Shown piece after piece: positions 29,402 through 35,471 of a stretch of DNA of 35,471 bases. The position numbers were made by a program, and so were the translations under genes. The first letter of the stretch is position 1. The number at the start of each line of letters is the position of its first letter. Origin of the DNA: a virus; the IMG/VR virus record IMGVR_UViG_3300025645_000028, positions 1 to 35,471 of that record. One strand, written 5' to 3'. A model generated the notes under the pieces. That model searched no databases and had not been told where the DNA came from. It saw only the letters and a list, made by a program, of their open reading frames with translations.

Positions 29402-29469
29402 CGTACTTATCATTTGAGAAAGAGAAAAACGAATTGGAAGCAGCATTGATTAAAAAGAACTTTAAATGA
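28727..29469 (+). CDS. Tail assembly chaperone, -1 frameshift form (247 residues)
   Basis: The first 162 codons are shared with the unshifted form. At T-TTT-TTT inside the T9 tract the ribosome can slip back one base and continue for 85 codons. The new tail contains AAQFGKKWGFYQNFYTLAQG, then DIRRFNEVTAIGIHECLTYL and SFEKEKNELEAALIKK. That is the conserved second part seen in other Bacteroidota phages. This -1 frame has no ATG of its own before the shift, and its stop overlaps the next ATG (ATGA at 29466), the normal gene junction in this genome. This matches the gpG/gpGT pair of lambda in principle. Confidence 0.75.
29205..29213 (+). other. Programmed -1 frameshift slippery tract (T9)
   Basis: Nine T residues. 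In the zero frame they read GTT TTT TTT TAC. A -1 slip from T-TTT-TTT gives TTT TTT TTA and opens the 85-codon extension. I did not identify a stimulatory hairpin downstream by eye. Confidence 0.72.
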
Positions 29470-30989
29470 AAACATACTACAACATATTAGACACTATTAA
29501 GAATCAGTTACTACAAGATAACGATTGCAACAGTGTAACAGAGGGGAGTATCTGGGAAATTGATTTAGATAAGCAAACGATTGCGCCTTTATCGCACATT
29601 CAAGTAAACAACGCCACAAGACAAGGGAGTACTTATGTATTCAATATTTCTGTGTTCTGCATGGATATAGTAGACAAAAACCCTAAAGCAACAATTAATA
29701 AATTCAGAGGTAACGATAACGAACAAGATGTGCTTAACACACAGTTAGCGGTTGGTGCTAGGTTGGTTGAGTTGATGGAGCGTGGAGATTTAAGAGATGA
29801 TAACTTTGCTTTAAGTGGGGAGCCTACTTTTGAATCATTTACAGAACGCTTTGAAAACTTTTGGGCAGGTTGGACTGTAACCTTTGATGTTCAAGTTCCT
29901 AACGAGATGACTATATGCGATAACGTTATACCTTCGGGAGATTGTCCAGATGCTACTTATACAATAACAGATTTAGATGGAAATACTTTATATACTGGTA
30001 CTATTGCGAGTGGCTTTTCAACTACTCAGGAAATAAACAACTCTACAGCAGTACTTAAAAACACTCTAGGTACAACGATAAGCACGACTGAAATACTAGC
30101 GGAAGGAAGCGAAGAAATAACAGCACCAAACGCACTTGTAGGCTTGTTAAATTCAGAAGGTTCAGTTATAGGTGGAGACAGTTTTCCGAGCGGTACAGCT
30201 TCAAACATGACAGCACCCGATGGAATGGCAACAAATAGCAATGCAACATATTCATTAAGCGTTCCTAGTGGTGGTATATCTTCACTACCTGACGTTACAA
30301 ATATAGATTCGGACGGGTTGCCAGTAGTTACGCCAGCTCAAACACCTTTTGTTTGTACGCCTTGTGGGGGTGGTGGCTCTGTTGGTATGAAGCTGATGAA
30401 AACAGGTAGAACTGTCAGTTACTTAACAGGTGATGATGGTGACTTACAAAACGGTAGAGATACGGACTTTTTCACTTTAGACGGTTTAAATGGATTCGGA
30501 ACAAACGCAAGGTTCACCGATGAACTAGGTAATTATGTAGACTCTACATCTTATTATAATGCAGACGGTTCTCCAGCTTTATATTATACTGTATTCCTAA
30601 ACAAAGTAATGATTGATTGGAGCACTTACGACGGTGTAAATGTTCTAGGTTATTACTATAATGAAATATCGGGAACAAATAGGAATTTTAGCGATTATCT
30701 AGCGTGGTGCAGTGCGTTGTCTGTACTTTCATTAAGTTGGCGAGCGATTAATAAAAGGGAATTAGAAAATTTAATTAACCCTGATTATCAAGGTGTGACA
30801 AAATACCCTCCAATTAGTTCTTTAGGTTTATGGGGTGGTTCTGTATGGTCGAATACTAACCATGTATCACAAACTAATTATTATTATAAATTAAGCAATT
30901 ACGGTGGTAGCGTGTCGTTAGGTATAGATACTGGCGTTGCGAAATGCGTTGCAGCTCGAAACTTCACTTTAGCAGAACTAGGACTATAA
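29466..30989 (+). CDS. Tail-terminator-like protein fused to lectin-like domain
   Basis: A 507-residue protein with three parts. Residues 1-155 look like a tail terminator or completion protein (YNILDTIKNQLLQDNDCNSV, then SIWEIDLDKQTIAPLSHIQV, then STYVFNISVFCMDIVD). About 155-310 is a linker with immunoglobulin-like or bacterial repeat character, ending in a Gly-rich CGGGGSVG. About 310-507 resembles a DUF1566/Lcl C-type lectin-fold domain: SWRAINKRELENLI, SVWSNTNH and a C-terminal AKCVAARNF correspond to the usual W-R-L-P, S-x-V-W-S-S-T and Y-V-R-C-V-R. The last part could bind a host surface glycan. Such a fusion at the tail-head joint would be unusual. Confidence 0.6.
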   Translation: MKTYYNILDTIKNQLLQDNDCNSVTEGSIWEIDLDKQTIAPLSHIQVNNATRQGSTYVFNISVFCMDIVDKNPKATINKFRGNDNEQDVLNTQLAVGARLVELMERGDLRDDNFALSGEPTFESFTERFENFWAGWTVTFDVQVPNEMTICDNVIPSGDCPDATYTITDLDGNTLYTGTIASGFSTTQEINNSTAVLKNTLGTTISTTEILAEGSEEITAPNALVGLLNSEGSVIGGDSFPSGTASNMTAPDGMATNSNATYSLSVPSGGISSLPDVTNIDSDGLPVVTPAQTPFVCTPCGGGGSVGMKLMKTGRTVSYLTGDDGDLQNGRDTDFFTLDGLNGFGTNARFTDELGNYVDSTSYYNADGSPALYYTVFLNKVMIDWSTYDGVNVLGYYYNEISGTNRNFSDYLAWCSALSVLSLSWRAINKRELENLINPDYQGVTKYPPISSLGLWGGSVWSNTNHVSQTNYYYKLSNYGGSVSLGIDTGVAKCVAARNFTLAELGL

Positions 30990-31459
30990 TGTTAGAAGAA
31001 GTACAAAAGGAAATGTCAAGATTTGGGAAGAGCGTAGTTAAACAGTCACGCTCTAACCTTACACGTAAAGGACATAACGACACGAAGGACTTGTACAACA
31101 GTTTAGGTTACGATTTAAACGTACACAAGAACTCGTTTAGCTTGTCTTTTTATATGGCTGAATATGGAGCGTATCAAGATGAAGGGGTAAGAGGTGCTTA
31201 CAGTAACAAACGCGCGCCAAACTCACCGTTTAGATATAAACGAAACAAACCAATCGGAGGTAAGCCATTTGAGAAATGGGCAAAACGTAAAGGGATAAGC
31301 CCTTGGGCAGTTGCTAGGTCTGTATGGACTAAAGGGTTAAAGCCTACATTATTCTTCACTAAGCCATTTGAGAACGCATTTTTACAATTACCTGAAGGAT
31401 TAATAGAACAGTTCGGATTAGATATAGACACATTTTTAGAAGAAACTTTAAATAATTAA
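30989..31459 (+). CDS. HK97 gp10-like neck/tail-completion protein
   Basis: A 156-residue protein with SRSNLTRKGHNDTKDLYNSL near the N-terminus and FYMAEYGAYQDEGVRG (about 55-70), the pattern of HK97-gp10-type proteins at the head-tail joint. The C-terminal part (PFEKWAKRKGISPWAVARSV) is basic. The open frame extends 15 codons further upstream, but the ATG at 30989 overlaps the previous stop (TAATG), the usual junction here. Confidence 0.72.
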   Translation: MLEEVQKEMSRFGKSVVKQSRSNLTRKGHNDTKDLYNSLGYDLNVHKNSFSLSFYMAEYGAYQDEGVRGAYSNKRAPNSPFRYKRNKPIGGKPFEKWAKRKGISPWAVARSVWTKGLKPTLFFTKPFENAFLQLPEGLIEQFGLDIDTFLEETLNN

Positions 31460-31461
31460 TA

Positions 31462-32514
31462 ATGCCAACATACAAACAAGTAAACGCAAGAAGTCCTTAC
31501 ATAGTTAGTGCAACAGGAACAGCTGGTCAATCAGTAGAAATAGAGTTATTCTTATGGAACTATCCAGACTCAGAGCCTGCAACATATCAAAAAGTATTAT
31601 CTAAGCCTATACCAAGTACTAATATAACTACGGTACACTTTGATTTAAGCCCTTATCTTAGAGAATATATTGACACGGTTAACTTCGTTCCTAACGCTTC
31701 AACGTCTCCAATAGATGCTGATGATGGTTCTTATTGTTATGCACGTGCTAAAGTGTACGTAAACGGTTTTGTAACAGATAACGAATACTTACTAGCCTTA
31801 GACGGTTACGGTTATTTTGACGAAGGTTATAATCCTATTGATTCACCTGTGTTACTTACTGAGGGAGAGTATTATGTTAAGCAAGGAGGTGACACAGGAA
31901 GTATTTATGTTTATAATGACGATAATCATACATGGGAAGCAAAGTATGTTTCTTTAGACGGAACTACTGCTTCTGTTAACGGTTTGTTTAATGGTGTATC
32001 GGCACAGGTTACAAGGTTACCTTATATCACAGCTTCACACGTTGGAACAGGTGGGAGTGAAGTAATAATATTTAAAGATACTGTAGAATTTGCTTCGTTT
32101 ACTTTTAGGGAGATATGCGAGCCTAAATACACGCCTGTAACTTGTGACTTTAAGAATAAGTTTGGCGTATGGCAAAGGATAGTATTCTTCAAGGTATCTA
32201 AAAGTACTATGCAGATGTCTAATAACGAATACCACTTAATGCCAACAAGTATTGATTACGACACTACGCAAAACGTTCAACAGTCGTTTAATTCAAACGG
32301 TATAGAATCAATCAAGGTTAACACTGGATGGGTTCCTGAGTCTTATAGCGAGGTTATTAAACAACTTACTTTTAGTGAGTCAATAAGATTAGACGGAAAG
32401 CCTGTTAATATAAATACAAAAAGCATTGATTTATTTAAAGCGATAAACGAAAGAAATATTAATTATACGATTGATTTTAACTACGCTAATCATATGATAA
32501 ACTACGTACAATAA
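31462..32514 (+). CDS. Tail/baseplate protein, possibly distal tail
   Basis: A 350-residue, mostly beta protein. Features include the SVEIELFLWNYPDSEPATYQ segment and FREICEPKYTPVTCDFKNKF followed by VWQRIVFFKVS at about 215-245. It lies between the gp10-like neck gene and the 788-residue tail protein. By position it may be the distal tail protein that joins the tube to the tip. It abuts the next gene with a one-base overlap (TAATG). I do not recognise an enzyme domain. Confidence 0.5.
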   Translation: MPTYKQVNARSPYIVSATGTAGQSVEIELFLWNYPDSEPATYQKVLSKPIPSTNITTVHFDLSPYLREYIDTVNFVPNASTSPIDADDGSYCYARAKVYVNGFVTDNEYLLALDGYGYFDEGYNPIDSPVLLTEGEYYVKQGGDTGSIYVYNDDNHTWEAKYVSLDGTTASVNGLFNGVSAQVTRLPYITASHVGTGGSEVIIFKDTVEFASFTFREICEPKYTPVTCDFKNKFGVWQRIVFFKVSKSTMQMSNNEYHLMPTSIDYDTTQNVQQSFNSNGIESIKVNTGWVPESYSEVIKQLTFSESIRLDGKPVNINTKSIDLFKAINERNINYTIDFNYANHMINYVQ

Positions 32515-34880
32515 TGAGAGAAGTACAATTATACATAAACAATCAAAGAGTAGATTTATTTAAGGATGAGAAGATACAAATCACTTCAACTATACAAAAC
32601 ATTCAAGACATTTCTAAGGTCTTTACGGATTTTTCTCAATCGTTCACTGTTCCTTGTAGCCGTAATAATAATATTATCTTTGATTACTTTTACAACAACG
32701 ATGTCAATGGTAGTTTTAAAGCTAAAGAATTGGCTGACGCAAGAATTGAAATCAATAACGTTCCTTTCCGAAAGGGAAAAGTGCAACTCGAAGGCTCAGA
32801 GATAAAGAACAATAAAGCAGAATCATACAAGATTACTTTCTACGGTGACGTTGTAACGCTTAAAGACTTGTTTGGAGATGACAAGTTACAAGATTTAAAC
32901 TATGACGCTATTGCATTTGAATATACAGGGGACAACGTTAGAGACACTTTAACAGATACTACTGATATTCCTGTTCGCTTTCCTTTGATAAGCTCAGAGA
33001 GAGTATGGGAATACGGTGTAGGAGGTGCTGAAGATATAAGTACAGCGGGAGGGCGTATAGTTTATAACGAATTATTTCCAGCGATTAAAGATAAAGCTAT
33101 TATAGACGCTATAGAGACTAAATACGGTGTAACTTTTAGCGGTAACTTTCTAAATTCTGAGTACTTTCAAAAGTCTTTTACTTATTGGAAAAACGCAAAG
33201 GAAGCTAAGATTTCAGGGAGTACAAAGATGTTTGAATTTAACGATACAGCACCAAAAACTCCTTTAATAAATAATGAAATTCTAAATAATTATATACCGT
33301 TACCTGCGACAGGTTTAAGTGGTTCTGCTGTTCATCAAATAAAAGTGTCTATTAACGCTTCACCTACTATTAATTACTTCTTAGACACTTACAAAAACGG
33401 TGTGTTATTAAGCACTCAGGAAGGAACTGGTGGAGGCTATCACTACATCATACCTAACGTACTTAATAATCCTTCTTTAAGTGATGTTTACACTGTCGGA
33501 ATAAGGGGACAAGGTAATGTTGCAACCGTAACAGGATTTGTAGAATATAGATTTATATACTATACAATAGTAGGAGGTGTTTTGACTACAAACGTTGATG
33601 AATGGACTGCGAATATAACACCGATAACATTAGACACAGATGTTAATTTTAACTTTACATCACCTGATATTACGGTTAGTGATTGGTTTAGCGGAATACT
33701 TAAAGAGTTTAATTTAACGTGTTATCCTTTAGATGAGAATTTAGACTTTCAAATAGAACCGTTAGAACAATGGTACAATTACGGTGGAGAACTAGACATA
33801 ACGCCTTATACTGAGATTGAAAGTATACAGGTAGATAGACCAAAACTTTACAAGAACATTTCTTTTGAGTGGCAAGATACTAAAGCTTTTTTAAATGAAT
33901 CTTTTGAAGGTTTCTTCGGTAGAAAGTACGGAGAGTTAAAAGAGCAGTTTGAATATAACGGTGGAGATTTTAAAGTAAAGTTACCATTCGAGAATATGTT
34001 ATTTAATAAGTTCGATAGTACAGATTTACAAGTAAGTTACTGTTTAGATAGTGGAGTAGGTGGCAAATCATACATACCAAAACCTGTTAAGTTATTCTTA
34101 GATGAGTCTGTAGCTTGTAGTTTTTACTTTTATGATTCAACAGCAGCGAATGAAGTGACTTCTTACGTGCCATTTGGTCAAGACCAAGTTTATAATTTAC
34201 AAGACTATTCGCAAAACTTTGGTTTAGATATTTCGAGTCTAAAGTTAGACCCTATAAATAATTCTTTATACAGAACATTTTACGAAGCTTATATTCAAAA
34301 CTTATTTAACGATAAAACAAGAGAGGTTACTGTTAAGTGTCATTTACCATTAGAGCAATTAACACTATTAACGTTAGATGATGCTATAATATTACGAGAT
34401 AAGAAGTACAGAATTAACGAAATGAAAACCGAACTAACAAGCGGAGAGGTAGAGTTGGTTTTGCTTAGTGATTGGGTAGTAAGCAAGGGCGTAGTTCCTG
34501 CACCAACTGAGCCTTTAACTGGTGACGGTGGCGTGATTGTCGTTCCTGTAAAACCTATTAAACCAAACAAGCCAGTAAAACGCTTTGACGGTGGCGGTGG
34601 GTATGTTGAAATAGAAGCACCTTTAGAGACTGCCTTTGTAACTGGTTCGCCTGCTTTACCTGCAACTTTCACAGGTGAAGATACGATAGAGTTTACTATT
34701 GCTGAGAATACGACAGGCTCGGAAAGAATCCAGACTATACCTGTAACTTACTACGATGTTCAAGGAAATGTAATCAAAGAGACATACATTACCATAACAC
34801 AAAAGACTAATGATAGTTATTTACTTAAAGAGGATGGAAGTTATTTATTACTCGAAGATTTAGGAAAAATAATATTATGA
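32514..34880 (+). CDS. Large tail-tip/baseplate protein
   Basis: A 788-residue protein. The N-terminus (REVQLYINNQRVDLFKDEKI followed by QITSTIQNIQDISKVFTDFS) and the following ITFYGDVVTLKDLFGDDKLQ segment are typical of large Bacteroidota-phage tail proteins that occupy the place of the tail-associated/hub protein. A Pro/Lys/Gly-rich hinge (about 660-700) leads to a C-terminal beta domain that ends in LLKEDGSYLLLEDLGKIIL. No lysozyme or protease domain is visible. It is followed by a small gene that overlaps its stop (ATGA). Confidence 0.6.
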   Translation: MREVQLYINNQRVDLFKDEKIQITSTIQNIQDISKVFTDFSQSFTVPCSRNNNIIFDYFYNNDVNGSFKAKELADARIEINNVPFRKGKVQLEGSEIKNNKAESYKITFYGDVVTLKDLFGDDKLQDLNYDAIAFEYTGDNVRDTLTDTTDIPVRFPLISSERVWEYGVGGAEDISTAGGRIVYNELFPAIKDKAIIDAIETKYGVTFSGNFLNSEYFQKSFTYWKNAKEAKISGSTKMFEFNDTAPKTPLINNEILNNYIPLPATGLSGSAVHQIKVSINASPTINYFLDTYKNGVLLSTQEGTGGGYHYIIPNVLNNPSLSDVYTVGIRGQGNVATVTGFVEYRFIYYTIVGGVLTTNVDEWTANITPITLDTDVNFNFTSPDITVSDWFSGILKEFNLTCYPLDENLDFQIEPLEQWYNYGGELDITPYTEIESIQVDRPKLYKNISFEWQDTKAFLNESFEGFFGRKYGELKEQFEYNGGDFKVKLPFENMLFNKFDSTDLQVSYCLDSGVGGKSYIPKPVKLFLDESVACSFYFYDSTAANEVTSYVPFGQDQVYNLQDYSQNFGLDISSLKLDPINNSLYRTFYEAYIQNLFNDKTREVTVKCHLPLEQLTLLTLDDAIILRDKKYRINEMKTELTSGEVELVLLSDWVVSKGVVPAPTEPLTGDGGVIVVPVKPIKPNKPVKRFDGGGGYVEIEAPLETAFVTGSPALPATFTGEDTIEFTIAENTTGSERIQTIPVTYYDVQGNVIKETYITITQKTNDSYLLKEDGSYLLLEDLGKIIL

Positions 34881-35023
34881 TAGACAAATTACTAGAATTG
34901 CTTACTCAGGATGAATGGTTAGGAGTTAGTAAAAACATTGATATAGCCAAAGGTAAGTATAAGATACCTAAAAACCTAAAAGAGAAACGCGAACAAGTTA
35001 AAAGAGAAAAAGCATGGCTATAA
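34877..35023 (+). CDS. Small protein before the tape measure, 48 residues
   Basis: Begins MIDKLLELLTQDEWLGVSKN and ends in a basic helix (KEKREQVKREKAWL). Its ATG overlaps the stop before it and its end overlaps the tape-measure ATG by 10 bp, so it is translationally tied to both. Not recognised; a small tail-assembly factor is a reasonable guess. Confidence 0.6.
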   Translation: MIDKLLELLTQDEWLGVSKNIDIAKGKYKIPKNLKEKREQVKREKAWL

Positions 35024-35471
35024 AGAAATATATCGACATTGAGGTAAACACTAAACAAGCTGTCAAGTCATTAGATGATTTAGGAGGTAGTTTTGAGGAC
35101 GTTTACGGAGAGATACAGCCATTAAACACTGTTATAGGTGAGTTAGAAGATAGGCTTTACCAAATGGCTGGAAATGGTGAACAAGCAACCGAAGAATTTA
35201 AGCTACTTTCTAAACAAGTTGGTGACTATAAAAAGGTTATTATAGATACTGATTTAGCGATTGATTCAATGGCTCAGACTACTGCTCAGAATTTGGGCGG
35301 TGCTTTGGGTGGTGTAACTGCTGGCTTTGAGTTAGGAGCGGGTGCAATGGGCGCAATGGGTGTTGAAGCTGAAGTAGTCGAAGCGCAACTATTGAAGGTT
35401 CAGTCTGCTATGGCTATCGCTCAGGGTGTGCAAGGTATCAAAGAAGCTATACCGAGCTTTAAAGCGTTGAC
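35014..35471 (+). CDS. Tail tape-measure protein, 5' part
   Basis: The real start (ATG at 35014) of the tape-measure gene that runs off the right end and continues at base 3 on the left. It opens MAIKKYIDIEVNTKQAVKSL, with helical segments about 25-85 and a Gly/Ala-rich stretch up to the join. Together the parts give 671 residues. By the usual rule of about 1.5 angstroms of tail per residue, that suggests a tail near 100 nm. Confidence 0.85.
   Translation, partial: MAIKKYIDIEVNTKQAVKSLDDLGGSFEDVYGEIQPLNTVIGELEDRLYQMAGNGEQATEEFKLLSKQVGDYKKVIIDTDLAIDSMAQTTAQNLGGALGGVTAGFELGAGAMGAMGVEAEVVEAQLLKVQSAMAIAQGVQGIKEAIPSFKAL
35345..35471. repeat. Terminal direct repeat, right copy
   Basis: Identical to bases 1-127. 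It marks the overlap by which the circular genome closes. Confidence 0.93.

Noticed and set aside
30700-30980. Variable region of a diversity-generating retroelement
   Set aside because: The C-type-lectin-like end suits one, but there is no reverse transcriptase gene, and I saw no near-copy that could be a template repeat.
30944-30988. Upstream extension of the gp10-like gene
   Set aside because: It lies wholly inside the preceding gene; the ATG overlapping the stop at 30989 is the normal junction in this genome.
1-35471. CRISPR array, tRNA genes, insertion sequences, integrase and attachment sites
   Set aside because: I read both strands for spaced repeats, cloverleaf-like segments, transposase motifs and recombinase genes and found none that held up.

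Overview
The window is very probably one complete genome of a tailed bacteriophage (siphovirus type) infecting a member of the Bacteroidota, most likely a flavobacterium. Bases 1-127 are repeated exactly at 35345-35471, and the tape-measure gene reads in frame through that join. The molecule therefore closes into a circle of 35,344 bp. The host assignment rests on three things: the low-GC DNA, promoters of the Bacteroidota type (TTG, 19 bp, TAnnTTTG; four exact or near-exact copies, others partial), and genes that mostly lack Shine-Dalgarno sites and start in an AAATT-ATG context. I see no integrase, excisionase or CI-like repressor, so I infer a virulent life cycle.

Reading round the circle from the early region: a strong early promoter (14222-14251) drives a run of small tightly packed genes. 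The first encodes a protein closely resembling the DNA-binding C-terminal domain of the RNA polymerase alpha subunit. Then come an orphan adenine methyltransferase, a DnaA-domain-IV-like protein, a replisome organiser and a RecA/DnaB-fold helicase. The recombination block follows (NinG, a Rad52-type annealase, a YqaJ-type exonuclease, a DUF3127 single-strand-binding protein). A sigma-factor-like protein (25720-26325) sits just before the late genes and may switch them on.

The late region starts with small and large terminase (26791-28682, interrupted by a GIY-YIG nuclease gene). A tail block follows: an assembly chaperone with a programmed -1 frameshift, a tail-terminator/lectin fusion, a gp10-like neck protein, two tail or baseplate proteins and the tape measure, which crosses the window ends. 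The head block comes after the tail block: prohead protease, a fibre-like protein, scaffold, major capsid, tail tube, portal and adaptor. This is the reverse of the usual head-then-tail order. A lysis cassette closes the late region (holin, M15 peptidase, and a protein with both a lipobox and a C-terminal membrane segment, i.e. a unimolecular spanin). A metallophosphoesterase operon with its own promoter ends at a strong terminator before the early region.

Two genes lie on the minus strand (a ParB-like protein and an HNH nuclease). Each has its own promoter and is bounded by terminators, as expected of morons or homing genes. Four nuclease genes of homing type are scattered through the genome.

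The most unusual feature is a pair of short RNAs (17433-17524 and 20679-20761). Each follows a TATATTTG promoter box and ends in a terminator hairpin whose large loop is complementary to an upstream segment, giving a pseudoknot. The stems differ in sequence but keep their pairing, and both copies share an identical 10-nt connector. A less certain third leader lies at 25353-25458.
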